Positions 1-9,843 of a DNA stretch of 64,000 bases are shown one piece after another; the stretch's first letter is position 1, and every line of letters starts with the position of its first letter. Below the pieces are notes generated by a model, which saw only the letters and a list, made by a program, of their open reading frames with translations, ran no database searches and was not told the origin of the DNA. The DNA lies in NCBI RefSeq assembly GCF_030247185.1, contig NC_080571.1, positions 106,723,128 to 106,787,127 on the forward strand, given 5' to 3'. Made by a program: the position numbers and the translations under genes. This DNA is from Malaya genurostris. Taxonomy: Eukaryota; Arthropoda; Insecta; Diptera; Culicidae.

Positions 1-388
1 AATCAGGAAAATTTTGTCAAATGTTCGCAAAATAACTTGTGAGCCCGGTCTGTAACCGTCAAATTATGTTTATCGTTACGGTTTGGTACCTTTCCGGTGC
101 TTGGAAGTATGGACGAAAATTGGAGACATTCTGATTTTCATAGCCACAGTACGTACCAAAAGATCTAATCTTTTCTACAATATTTACTTCCACTTCGCGT
201 ACTTCTGGTGGTTCCTGAGATCCGTTTTTGTTCCGCTCTCAGCCTTCCTGGCTATTGTCAAACGTGTATCAAAAGATTTAAGCACATTAAGAACAGTGCT
301 TGAAGGAAAACCAAGCTTATTTGCTGGTTTTCTTACTGACAGATCTGGATTTCATTGCGACCGCATACAAATTCTTTTCGCATAATTC
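1..388 (-). pseudogene. D37E-like Tc1/mariner transposase fragment (N-terminal part)
   Basis: Read on the minus strand from about 388 down to 190, the translation matches the N-terminal part of the transposase fossil at 57747-57995: NPDLSVRKPANKLGF here against NPDLPVRKLAKKLRV there, followed in both by STVLNVLKSFDT/STVHNVLMSFDT and KAESGTKTDLRNH/KAESGTKMDLRNH. This is the helix-turn-helix DNA-binding region of a Tc1/mariner transposase. Downstream (toward base 1) the match fades and stops appear. The catalytic part is not recognisable, and the element may run past the window edge. A + strand reading frame over the same bases is an antisense shadow. Confidence 0.6.
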
Positions 389-394
389 ATCTAA

Positions 395-1186
395 TTATGA
401 TCAATATTTTTCTTCCGCTTGTAGTATGACCAAAATCCGGCCCCCCGAACATATAAATTCTTTGACAAATCAGAATGCTTGACCATTTGTTTGCTGTGCC
501 AGTGGTTGTGAAGTTTTCGTCTCTGTTGAAATTGCATCTTCATCATCCTACCTTCGTATTAAAAATCAAAGTCTCACTTTTCTTGCATGTGGATGTCGAG
601 GAAAACACGTTTTGCTGTTTTAATCGGTGTGACTACCATAAATTGAATGCTGAAATTCCACATATAAATTGGGTTAATATACTGACGCATGGAACATTAG
701 ATGAAACAGTTGAAAAGTTTCAATGTAAGTTAAATTCTATTTTTCAACATCTCATTCCTACATCACTCGAAAAACAGACTTTATTGGAACAGTGAAGTTC
801 GCAACCTTCGGAACCGTTTAAGGAAGGCTCGAAAACGGGTTTTTTCGGACAAAATGTTAAAATGATAAATTGTTTGTGCGAGATTTGGAACGTCAGTTCG
901 AATCACTCAATGCACCATGTTTTCGTATTTGGATTTCTCAACTGAAAAGTAATTTCAAATCAGTTTTGGTTTTATCTTCGGAATAAAACGTCTTCATGTG
1001 AAATTCCTGAAAATGTTTTCTATGAACATCAATCTTTTACAGCAGCTTTAGATTCAGCAAACCTATTCGCGTCATTCTTTCAAAGTGTGTACTTACCACC
1101 TTTGCCAGAATCGTACCTGAATAGCCTACCGATGTATAATCTGAACTAACCAGCGATTGCATTCACGGAAAGTGAAGTGTATACTA
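395..1186 (+). pseudogene. Jockey-type LINE element A, part 1 (endonuclease C-terminus and linker)
   Basis: This is degenerate ORF2 of a Jockey-clade non-LTR retrotransposon. Frames must be changed several times. From about 440 it aligns with element B: FTNQNA for the endonuclease FTNDPA block, LHLHHPTF for the catalytic-His region, the CDYHKLN..INWVNIL linker (about 640-690), then WNSEVRNLRNRLRKARKR (about 785-840) and SANLFASFFQSVYLPPLPES (about 1055-1115). It ends at EVYTNL (about 1170-1187), where element B was inserted on the opposite strand. The reading continues on the far side of B at 3468 with NVLKGPGSDGL. The frames are broken throughout, so it is inactive. Confidence 0.75.
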
Positions 1187-1242
1187 ATCTTAATTATTAT
1201 TTTATTTTACTTAGTCCTCGATAATTTACATCGCACAAACAC

Positions 1243-1491
1243 CTAATTACTAATTCTTAATCTAAACATATTTTTGGACGCATTGAAATCAAATTTGTCG
1301 TAAACTTCGTTAAAAAGACGGCAACATACATAAAAAGGGTTGTTTTGTCCATATTGAGTGCGATGAATTAGCAGCCGTAGAAATTGCACACGTCGAGTTC
1401 GTCTTAATGGAGCAAAAAACGGCAATTTTCCTAACAGCTCTGCGCAGTCAATGTTGTTAACTATTATATCGAATATCAGGAGCCGCTGCAA
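1243..1491 (-). pseudogene. Element B ORF2: C-terminal end
   Basis: The 82-residue C-terminus of the Jockey-type ORF2: LIFDIIVNNIDCAELLGKL, then LLIHRTQYGQNNPFYVCC and KFDFNASKNMFRLRISN before the stop. The copy at 21731-22657 has the same blocks (DLLSNNIDCDALL, HRTQYGQKNPLHVWC, LFDFNISKETF). It is separated from the RT frame by a frameshift and an internal deletion. The 3' UTR is only about 40 bases before the A-rich tail. Confidence 0.8.
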
Positions 1492-1501
1492 GACCTGTCT
1501 C

Positions 1502-2787
1502 CTATTCTAAAATACTGAAACCCAACATGGAAAAGGCCTTCGCGGTGATTAGTGCGACGTGTTCCGAGAAGCGTAGTTTGTTATCCAAATAGACTCCAAG
1601 ATCCTTTATTATAGTGACTCGTTCAATACATGTTATGGAAATTTTATAGTCGAAAACAGTTGAAGTACGTAAACGAGAAAATGTGACAGCATTACATTTA
1701 CGAATGTTGATCACCATGCCATTGATATTACACCAGTCGATAAGTGTTTCAATATCAGATTGCAGTGCGTAACAATCCAGTGTAGATATAATACTGCGAA
1801 AAATCTTCAAATCGTCCGCGTATAATAATTTTGGGGATTTTATCGCCTTGCAGAGATCGTTGGTAAATAGAACGAATATTAACGGACCAAGATGGCTTCC
1901 CTGTGGTACGCCCGGAAATATATCGAAAGATGACGATGTTTTGTTTCCTATACGTACGAAAGCGCTGCGTCCAGTCAAGTATGTCCAAATCTACTGAGTA
2001 AGCCAATCTGGAAATCCGAGTTTTTTTTAAATTTTTCAACAGCAAGACGGTGAGGGACTTTGTCGAATGCTTTTGATAAGTCGACGTAAATGGCATCCAC
2101 TTGCTGCCGTTTCTGCATTTTCTCGATTAAACTCGAAACGTAGCACATCAAATTTGTTGTTGTAGAACTTTTTCTTACAAAACCGTGTTGTTCTTCGGCG
2201 ATTATGTGATGAACAGAGTCATATATGGCATCATGAACCATGCTTTCAAGTATTTTCGGTAAACAGCTGAGGATTGAAATTGAGCGATAATTTTTCACAT
2301 CGTGAACACTACCACTCTTGTGAATCGGAATTATTGCAGCAGTTTTCCATGCACTAGGAAATACGCAATCGGCGAAAGATCGGTTGAGGATTATGGATAC
2401 TGGGAAGGCAAGAGAGGCTGCACAGTTTTTGATGAAAGAAGGAGGTAGTCCGTCCGGTCCAGTACCTTTCGAGGCATCAATCGTCAACAGCTTTCTAGTG
2501 ACGTCTTGGAGACCAAAAACTAAGCGTGGTATGTCCAGGTTGTAATGTGCCAAACCACTCAAGTACGGTTCCGACAAAGGTGGTGAGTTGTTACTTAGCA
2601 CACTTTGAAAGAAGGACGAGAATAGGTTAGCAGTGCCTAGTGTTGTTTCAGCAAATTCACCATTGTAGCATACGTTTATTGGTATACCGTTCGATTTTTT
2701 GCGGCTAGTGACGTAGTTCCAAAATACTGTTGGATTATACTTCACATTGCTTTCGATTTGCTGTATGTAATTGCGAAAACAAGACAC
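1502..2787 (-). pseudogene. Element B ORF2: reverse transcriptase domain
   Basis: A non-LTR reverse transcriptase that would make cDNA at a nicked target. Two overlapping frames join near 1975. The first carries the fingers region (KGTGPDGLPPSFIKN), PIHKSGSVHDVKNYRSISI, and motif A (AIYVDLSKAFDKVPH). The second carries PGVPQGSHLGPLIFVL (motif B) and LLYADDLKIF, with the catalytic YADD intact. The frameshift lies after AVEKFKK. After KAFSMLGF the copy jumps to LIFDIIVNNIDCAELL at 1491. Compared with the copy at 22 kb, about 90 residues (ending in the LPTLRDRR block) are therefore deleted. Confidence 0.85.
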
Positions 2788-3443
2788 ATGGAAAGGGTTT
2801 TATTGACTATTTCACGTGGCTCGGCTTTGTGCCGTGTGAATTTGGTTTTAAAAAAACGGTTCTTCGCCTTCCGCAATCGGTTGCGCAAATGTTGAAATTC
2901 AGAATTCCACCATGGTTGGTTGATTTTTTTCCGACGAAAACGTTGTTTAATTGGTACATTATTTCCAATGATTTCGTACAATTTTGAATAAAATATTGAA
3001 ACGGCATCATCGGTAGTGTCACCTCGTATAATTTCAGCCCACTCAACTTCGGAGATCACTTCGTTCAGATTAGAATAGTCAGTCCTACTGAAATCATAGG
3101 TTGTTTCGTGTTGGTCTGAGACACGAGCATCTGTGAACTGTAGGTGAAGCAAACATGGTTTATGGTGACGGTCGACTTTCATCAGCGGCATGGGTGGTTC
3201 AAGTAAATCAATCAACGCAGGATCATTGGTAAACGCTAGATCTAATAATCGACCATTAGCGTTTATGAATTTGTTGATCTGTCGCAGTCCACTGGATAAC
3301 AACTTTTCAACTAATACAATTTCATGTTCCGATGAACCATTAACTGGCAACAGTGAATTAGTATCTTCTTCGAACTGCCAATCTAAGTGAGGCAAGTTAT
3401 AGTCACCCGTAACAACAATAACATCATTTTCGGCTGCATGTTT
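2742..3443 (-). pseudogene. Element B ORF2: endonuclease C-terminus and linker
   Basis: The reading starts at VIVVTGDYNLPHLDWQ, the GDxN motif of the apurinic-like endonuclease that nicks target DNA for LINE reverse transcription. It continues through LLDLAFTNDPALIDLLEP and the DRHHKP block, which contains the catalytic His. It then enters the linker that precedes the RT (RTDYSNLNE, QPWWNSEFQHLRNRLRKAK). The N-terminal half of the endonuclease is missing by 5' truncation. A frameshift near 2745-2790 moves the reading into the RT frame. Confidence 0.8.
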
Positions 3444-3467
3444 GAAGAGATCGTTAACACAAGAGGA

Positions 3468-4475
3468 GTGTTAATGTATTAAAAGGACCAGGATCGGATG
3501 GGTTGCAACCTTCATTAATAAAAGAATTCTCTTCTGCTTTATCGGCTTCTCTGCTTTCCAATCGTTCCTGAGTGTTATTTTCCGGTAAAGTGAGAAGAAG
3601 CTTCAATCGTTCCGCTTCATAAGACTGGTAAAGTTCATGACGTCGATAACTACAGAGGCATTTCCATTCTGAGTTGCTTACCAAAATTCTTCGAACATAT
3701 ACTGTAGGAGTATCCCTATCCTTCAGCATCCTTTTGTCAGAAAACAACAACAACGATAAATAATGATAATTTAATGAACTACATTTCTACACTTGACAAA
3801 CTTGAAAAATGGCAACAACTTGATGCGTTGTACGTCTATTTTTGAAAGTTTTCGATAGTGTTCCCCACCAACTCGCAATAGAAAAACTAAGGCGTAGTAG
3901 ATTCCCTGACTGGTTGACTGATTGGATTTTTTCGTATCTCACAAGTCGCATGGCCTCAGTTCGTGTAGGATCTATCCTCTTTGATCCTTTCAACATTATA
4001 TCAGGTGTTCGTCAAAGAAGCCATCTTCGACCACTAATTTTTGTACACTTCGTGAATGACCTATGTAGCGAGTTATCGTCGCCTAAAGTAATGTATGCAA
4101 ATGATCTCAAAGTGTACCGCATCATTACTAGTGAATTGCTTTACCTTGCAAATGGACATTGACAAAGTTATTAACCGGTGCGACAGAAACAGTTTGAGTA
4201 TACTATTAAAAAATGCAGTGCAATCACTTTTTCACGATCGCAATCCCCGACTGTATGATGGCTGTTCCAGTACAACGCGTTTCTCCTTTTTTTTATTATG
4301 TGTATTGCCTAAATCAGTATACGTCGCTTTAGTACGCAATGTTTTGGAATACGGAATAATAATCCCTACCACAATGTCCACATTGATCTAATCGAACGAG
4401 TGCAAAAATGTTTCAATCGATTTGCGGTCTCAAACTACCTAGCTACGAAAACAACTGCGCTTTGATTAGTCTACC
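3468..4475 (+). pseudogene. Jockey-type LINE element A, part 2 (reverse transcriptase)
   Basis: Continuation of element A after element B. NVLKGPGSDGLQPSLIKEF (3475-3530) is followed, with frameshifts and stops, by IVPLHKTGKVHDVDNYRGI and SCLPKFFEHIL. Then come KVFDSVPHQLAIEKL (motif A region), SGVRQRSHLRPLIF (a decayed SGVPQGSHLGPLIF) and VMYANDLKVYRI. The catalytic YADD has become YAND and the motif B glycine context is lost. Later blocks are YVALVRNVLEYGIII and HIDLIERVQKCFNRFAV. It ends in the codons for ALISLP, where the hAT-like element is inserted, and resumes at 9844. Confidence 0.8.
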
Positions 4476-4479
4476 CAGA

Positions 4480-5050
4480 GCCGGCTGTAAAACCCAGGTG
4501 GATAATTTTTCGTACAGGGGGGAACAACCCACCATTTCTAAGTATTAATTTATTAAAATTTTGTTTCGGTAGAATTTTGCCTGAGACGTTAAAATTCGAA
4601 ATCTGAAGCGTTTTTGGTATATTGTCTTGAAACAAAATTGCGCATACGACATAAAACTACTGTGGGGTTGTTCGAGCTGTTGACGTAGGACTACATAACT
4701 AGTTTCAAAATCACTGATGGAAGGTGCTGAACTCGTTCATTCAGTATCGAAAAGTAATGCCTTGGTATTACATTTCTATTGGCGTTCTCGCCAGATTTTT
4801 CTCGCTTCGCCAGACACTCTAACTAACCAGATCTTTTGCCAGATTTTCCCAAATTGTGTCAGATTTCCCAGTTCTTTACGGGTTTTGGCCTCTATAAAAA
4901 AAGTGGTGGGACTTTCTTTTGCTCGCTGAAAATGAAGCCGGTCAAAATTTCCTTGTATATAGTAGATCCAGACAAATCCAGCTAAATTTTTTAATCAGCG
5001 ACAGATTTTTGAAAAAATAAACTGGCAATTCTAGCCATCAGTGTTTTTCA
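4480..5050. other. Left internal region of the hAT-like element, non-coding
   Basis: No recognisable coding sequence. Between 4788 and 4870 the motif GCCAGATTTT or close variants recurs about five times, and related CAGACAAATCCAG and GACAGATTTTTG occur at 4968 and 5000. At 5038-5064, CAGTGTTTTTCAATGGAAAA and CGCCATA resemble the arm end of the hairpin at 35918-36073. Confidence 0.4.
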
Positions 5051-5063
5051 ATGGAAAACGCCA

Positions 5064-5145
5064 TAAGAATCCTTCCAGGTCGGGACTCGAACATACGACA
5101 ACTGGCTTGTAAGACCAGCGCCCTATGCATTGAACCGCCAACCTA
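5064..5145 (-). repeat. tRNA-derived SINE head
   Basis: The reverse complement carries a B-box-like GTTCGAGTCCC. Upstream lies an anticodon-arm-like CTGGT-CTTACAA-GCCAG, which has a 5-bp stem and a 7-base loop with TAC in the anticodon position, so it is tRNA-Val-like. A related copy lies at 45690-45880. The acceptor stem does not close, so this is a SINE relic and not a tRNA gene. Confidence 0.55.
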
Positions 5146-5659
5146 TGATCGAAACCATCGAGAATTTCCTCTAATACGAAGAAACAGCTGATTTTCGATC
5201 AAAATGTAACTCGTGCGTATCGAGCGGCGCACGAAACAACTCCATAATCAGTCCAGCCCAGCCGCTGATGTGCATAACACATTGTTCAAAGAGTCCCGAG
5301 ACTGACCCAAAGATGATATTTGTGATGTCAAACAAACCTTATTTTTCGAAAGTAGCAACCTTCAGATGACATGTGTTTAATTTTTACGTCAATCGTTCCA
5401 CAAACACTAAGCCTACCGATATATAAGTTACTTTTACGTTACTTACGTTATTTTTTAATTTACGAAAACATATAAATAACGAAGTCCTTGTATTGATAAA
5501 ATATTTTTTCTTAGAGGGAAAGTGCAGCACTCAGCAATGAGTTGAGAAGTGTTACTCGCACTCGGATCCATTGAAAACAAAGATTTCTGTCATCCGGAAA
5601 AAATTAGGCAAGTTTTTACAATCGTAATTAACGCAAAATCAAAGCTCGTGGGATTAGGT
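5146..5659. other. Anonymous AT-rich sequence inside the hAT-like element
   Basis: I see no open coding region, repeat boundary or recognisable motif in this stretch. Confidence 0.4.
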
Positions 5660-6195
5660 GTGCTGAGATAGTTAGCACATCAACAGAATATGCTCTTTCG
5701 ATCTTACGCGAAAATCTGAGCATCAAAATGGTCTTTTCCAAATGGGTGCCATGTTCGCTCACAATAGAACAAAAGCAACAACGCATCAGCGATCCAGGCA
5801 CTGTTTAGTCGCAATAGAAAAGAGTTCTTGCGTTGGCATGAAACAATGAACGAAACATGGATCCAACATTTTTCGGCGGGGTCATATCCGCATTCAGGCG
5901 GAGAAAGTCATCCGAAAACGCAACAGGCAGCTGGGATAATCATGGCGTCAGTTCTTCGATGCTCGAGTATAATTAACATCGACTATTTTAAAAAAGGATA
6001 GTACCATCAAAAGTGATTATAATATTGAATTACTGATGCATTTGAAGAGCAAAATCGAATAAACAGCCTCATATGAAAAAGAAAAAAAATATCTTTAACC
6101 AAGACAATTCACCGTGTCACAAGCCAATGAAAACAATGGCCAAATTGAACGAATTGGGCGCCGATCTGTTTCCTCACCCACCATATATATTGCAT
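5660..6195 (+). pseudogene. mariner transposase fossil, irritans type
   Basis: Shifting frames give LSIKMVFSKWVPCSLTIEQK (about 5715-5775), a decayed MDETW block (about 5850), a trace of KTQQSAGKVMASV (about 5915-5955), then KKKNIFNQDNSPCHKPMKTM and AKLNELGADLFPHPPYI (about 6080-6190). The order and wording match the less damaged irritans-type mariner at 40318-41362. The DNA-binding N-terminus and the third catalytic Asp region are missing. Many stops show that this is an old insertion. Confidence 0.75.
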
Positions 6196-6671
6196 TGCAT
6201 TTAAAAATGATTATGTTGATTAATAAAAAAAACTTTGCATTTGAATTGTGATGTTGCAAGTTAGTTCCTGGACTTTTAATAATAATACAGTACTATAGAA
6301 CCGCACAGAGTGCAAGTCGATTCGATACTGAATCTTGATTTGTGTGAGTGATTTTCTTAAATGCGAGCGCGCTCATTGAAGAGCAGAAATCTTCTGGAAA
6401 CCGTGAACTTGTGTATACGAATCTGTCGTATCTGTTAGCGGAAACCATGACAATGGTTTGGGGAACAGAGAAAATTAGACATGGTTCGTTATTAATTGAA
6501 GTTTTTATATCTATATAATATCAATATCAATCCATTTCCAAGCAGTATGTGTAATGATATCGAAAATCAGTTAAAAATGGTTGAGTACGGTTTCATTTCC
6601 ACTGATAAGATGCTCAAGCTTGACTCCTCTACTAGAAAGTGAATGTTAAGTTATCATCGACTTCTGCTTTT
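6196..6671. other. Anonymous AT-rich sequence
   Basis: No coding region or clear repeat boundary seen. Confidence 0.35.
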
Positions 6672-6993
6672 TTTGCCTTTCTCATAACGAAAGGTTATGC
6701 AATCCCTTTGAAAACCGACTTTTGAACCGAGGCCCGGAGAACCGAGTGTCATATACCATTAGACTCAGTTCGTCGAGTACGCAAAATGTCTGTGTGTGTA
6801 TGTGCGTATGTGTGTATGTAACGTTTTTACCTTTTTTTATAAATATAAAAAATAGGTATAGAATTCGCTCAAACTTTAGAAAACTTTTCCGAGGCCCGGA
6901 GGGCCGAGTGTCATATACCAATCGATTCAGCTCGACGAACTGAGCAAATGTCCGGGTGTGTATGTGTGTGTGTCTGTATGTGTGTTGTCAACT
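6672..6993. repeat. GATGGCTGAACCG-type repeat, terminal module (two tandem copies)
   Basis: It begins TTTTGCCTTTCTCATAACGA and contains a module with GAGGCCCGGAG..CCGAGTGTCATATACCA, a TCAG(T/C)TCG(T/A)CGA stretch, and a TGTGTGTATGTG microsatellite. The module occurs twice, at about 6728-6820 and 6890-6990. Related modules lie near 7850, 39640, 56090, 61970 and 62940. Confidence 0.6.
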
Positions 6994-7271
6994 AATACCG
7001 TTTTCGTTTTTGAACCTAGACGCGGGCTACTCTGACTCCGAGTAAAACGAACACGTGGTACGCGCCCTAAACAACAACTCATGAAAAAAATAAAAAATAA
7101 ACAAACTCGGCTGGATGCGTGATGCGATCCGAGAAAATTTTCAGAGCGAAACTACGCGATTGGAGTCCGATCCAGAGCGACCGCAGGTTGCTAAAACAAA
7201 CTCATCAAAAGTTGTTTGGGCGACTCTGGATCAGCTTTCGGGCTGCTCTGATCAATAAACGAAAACGGTAT
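6994..7271. repeat. Small TIR element (MITE), about 278 bp
   Basis: The left end ATACCGTTTTCGTTT (6994-7008) is mirrored by AAACGAAAACGGTAT (7257-7271), a perfect 15-bp inverted terminal repeat. Imperfect complementarity continues inward on both sides. The interior is less AT-rich than its surroundings. It interrupts a run of GATGGCTGAACCG repeat modules. No clear target duplication. Confidence 0.55.
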
Positions 7272-8962
7272 AAGAGGTCGAGATCTCAGAGATGGCTGGA
7301 CCGATTTTGATCAAACTAGTCGCAAATGAAAGGTTTTGAGATCGGATGTTTACCTTTTGAGTTATACGAAGTTTTATGTCAAAATTTGTTTTTGACAGTA
7401 TCTGTCACAATTGACCTTGAAAACAGAATATGTTTCCAGACTTAGATTCCGCACGGTAATAGCTATCCAACAAGCCATAGATTGGTAAACTCCGTCCATT
7501 TTTATCGGAGATATTGATATTTTTGTGTAAGCGACTTTTCCCCCTTTTCCAGCAGTCGGAGTTTTAAGCGCTGTATGACAAAGCAATGCTTGGGAACAAC
7601 GTAAAACACGATTTTTTAATACTGTTACATACAATTGTTTCTAAGTACCAAAAAGACTCAGTACAGCATCCTTTTTCATGACATTTTGCCTCGGACCGAT
7701 TTTAGCTCGGTTCGTTTTTGGCAACATAATTGTTCGAATATGACATAAGTAAACCAAATGATGGCAGCGTTTTCCAGTTGAAAGCAATTCCACAATTATA
7801 TTGATATAAACTACTTACAGCAATAAATGCTGGAAGAACATAACAACCATATACCAATCGAATCAGTTCGTCGAGATCGGCATATGCGTGTGTGACAAAT
7901 ATTTTCACTCAATTTTTTTTCGGAGATGACTCAACCGTTTTCTGCAAACTCAGATTCATATGAAAAGTCGTATGCGCCTAATCAATGTTCCTGAATTATG
8001 TTTGGATCCGATTTCTGGTTCCGGAACTACAGGATGATATGTGAAACGAAATTAAAATTGTGGACCCGTTTTTCTCGTAGATGGCTGAACCGATCTAAAA
8101 TTCAAATGAAAAGTTTTAAGATCCAGTAAAACATCTTGCTTTTCAGTCAGATCCAACTTCCGGTTTAGGGGATACAGGATGATTAGTATAAAAATGTCTA
8201 TTTCACATAAATTAATCAGGTTTATCGGGTTTGCAGATTTGGATAGTCGATAACCAAATAAACTTTTTTCTGTTTTAGTAGTATTCAGTTTTCGATTCGG
8301 ATTTAATTCGCACTACGATTTCTCAAAGATGTTTATACTGATTTTCAAACATTTTGAAACAAATGTAAACTGAACAGCTACTCAGGTGAATTTATCTGAC
8401 TTCGGCTACACCGATTTTCGTATTCCGGTTCCAGTATCGAATCGTTTCTCAAAGCTGAATCGATTTCTAAAAAAAAGCCAGATCTACAAAGACAAAATTA
8501 ATAAATATCATCCAATTCTGACTTCCGATTCTGGCATTACAGGATGATGATTTTTTTAAATTCAAACCGGTATGGAGAATGACAATCCCGAAAAGCTTAA
8601 AAGTTGGACTTAAAACTATTGCAATGTATTCGTCATATGGCCATACGAATCGGTTTGGGTTATGCTGGTTCCTGAATACCGGCCCTGGAAGTACCTTAAA
8701 TTACCGTAAACCCTAAGTGGAACTTACTCCGACATATCATGGAGTGTTCAATCGATTGTCACACTTTTAAATCAAATTCGATCCGATTTGCAGTTTCGAT
8801 ATTACAGAGTATTGCGTGAATAAAATCTCAAATTGCCGCTTAAGTCGACGGTCATTAAAATAATGTCATGACAACTGAAACACCGAAGTATATTCATGCA
8901 AAAAACACATGCGGAATGATAAAAAAGGTATCATCTCACTGCTAGGTGGATTAAGCACATTT
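7272..8962 (+). repeat. Diverged GATGGCTGAACCG-type repeat units
   Basis: Successive diverged units carry the signature blocks GAGATGGCTG(G/A)ACCGATTT, CAAATGAAAGGTTTTGAGAT and TCCGACTTCCGGTT, seen near 7290, 8075-8170 and 8520. A CATATACCAATCGAATCAGT module lies near 7848. No protein-coding content recognised. Confidence 0.5.
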
Positions 8963-9415
8963 TGTGCACTAACTTTTCTCGGAGATGGCTGAGCCGATTT
9001 TCACAAACTTAGATTCATTTGAAGTCTTGTGGTCCCATACAAAATTCCTGAGTATTATTTGGATCCGACTTCCAGTTCAGGAATTATGGGGTAAAATGTG
9101 CAAAAAATTGTGAAAATAAGTGCACTAACTTTTCTCAGAGATGGCTGAACCGATTCTCATAAACTTAGATTCAATTGAAAGGTCTTTTGGTCCCATACAA
9201 AATTCCTGAATATTATTTTGATCCAAGTTTCGGTTCCGGAGTTATGGGATAAAATGTGCAAAAAAATGAAAATATGTGTTCTAACTTTGCTTATAGATGG
9301 TGCGACCGATTTTCACAAACTTAGGTTCAAATGAAAGGTCCTGTGGTCCCATACGTAATTCCTTAATTTCATCCGGATCCGGAAATATAGGGTAAAGTGT
9401 GTTAAAAATTTTATA
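8963..9415 (+). repeat. Tandem array of about 150-bp GATGGCTGAACCG units (three copies)
   Basis: Three consecutive units begin GTGCACTAACTTTTCTCGGA (about 8963), GTGCACTAACTTTTCTCAGA (about 9120) and GTGTTCTAACTTTGCTTATA (about 9266). Each contains ACCGATTYTCAYAAACTTAG, a GTCTTGTGGTCCCATAC-type block, and a GGATCCG/ATGGGGTAAA-type block. The spacing is about 145-158 bp. These are the best-preserved units in the window. Confidence 0.7.
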
Positions 9416-9740
9416 CCATCACTGAAAAGGGCAAAAAACCGTAAAAAGTTTTCTAAATCGACCTCAAATCTTCTTCAATCGATAGTTTTTATCAGTAGAC
9501 AGTCAAACAAACCGATTTCGGTTATTCTTTCAAAAAATGAAGAAATTTATTTCGAAGAATATAACAGTATTATATATGATAGTATAATTGATATGAGAAT
9601 GCCATCATTACATCACTAGGTGGATTAAAACAGGTTTTTTTTATTTATTTAGGTTTTTTAGAATTCTATAATTTTGATTCAATTATTATTATTTCGAGTT
9701 GGAATAAAAGTATTCTTATTTGTATAAACAATACTAATAT
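9416..9740. other. Anonymous AT-rich sequence near the right end of the hAT-like element
   Basis: No coding region seen. The last 100 bases before 9843 carry GGTGGGTA/TACCCACC subterminal motifs. Confidence 0.35.
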
Positions 9741-9843
9741 TACCATTGTTTTCCGCTTGAAACTTCAGGTGGGTAATTTCCCATCTTTGGAATTTTCGGG
9801 TGGGTAGTACTACCCATCATACCCACCTCTTTCACCGGCCCTG

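Larger units (their letters stand above)
1187..3467 (-). mobile_element. Jockey-type LINE element B, 5'-truncated, inserted in element A
   Basis: A 2.28-kb minus-strand LINE copy. It starts inside the endonuclease domain (SSCVNDLFKHAAENDV, near 3465) and ends in a TAAAATAAAATAATAATTAA tail at about 1187-1206. It belongs to the same family as element A and the copy at 21656-23265, with shared peptide blocks such as HRTQYGQ and KGTGPDGL. It sits head-on inside element A, between A's EVYTNL and NVLKGPG codons, so it is the younger insertion. I could not define a target duplication. No ORF1 is present. Confidence 0.8.
4476..9843. mobile_element. hAT-like insertion, 5368 bp, with 8-bp target duplication
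   Basis: The left end reads CAGAGCCGGCTG and the right end, reverse complemented, CAGGGCCGGTG. These are short hAT-style terminal inverted repeats. The flanks are a perfect 8-bp duplication, AGTCTACC (4468-4475 and 9844-9851), as expected for hAT. Removing one duplication and the insert restores the interrupted LINE codons ISLPT..LQNRR in frame. Both ends carry GGTGGGTA/CCCACC subterminal motifs. I see no hAT transposase inside, so it is non-autonomous or gutted. It contains a SINE head, a mariner fossil, a small MITE and long arrays of the GATGGCTGAACCG repeat. Confidence 0.8.

Noticed and set aside
83..385. + strand frame that at first looked like a LINE endonuclease piece (LEVWTKIGDILIFIATV)
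   Set aside because: The opposite strand of the same bases aligns over many blocks with the D37E-like transposase N-terminus at 57747, so the + strand frame is an antisense shadow.
1187..3467. A target-site duplication around LINE element B
   Set aside because: Candidates such as TTAAT or AGTGT do not rejoin element A to the length expected from the related copies, so none is claimed.
8963..9415. A CRISPR-like array, suggested by the regular spacing
   Set aside because: The units are about 150 bp with similarity throughout, not short identical repeats with unique spacers, and the DNA is from an animal genome.
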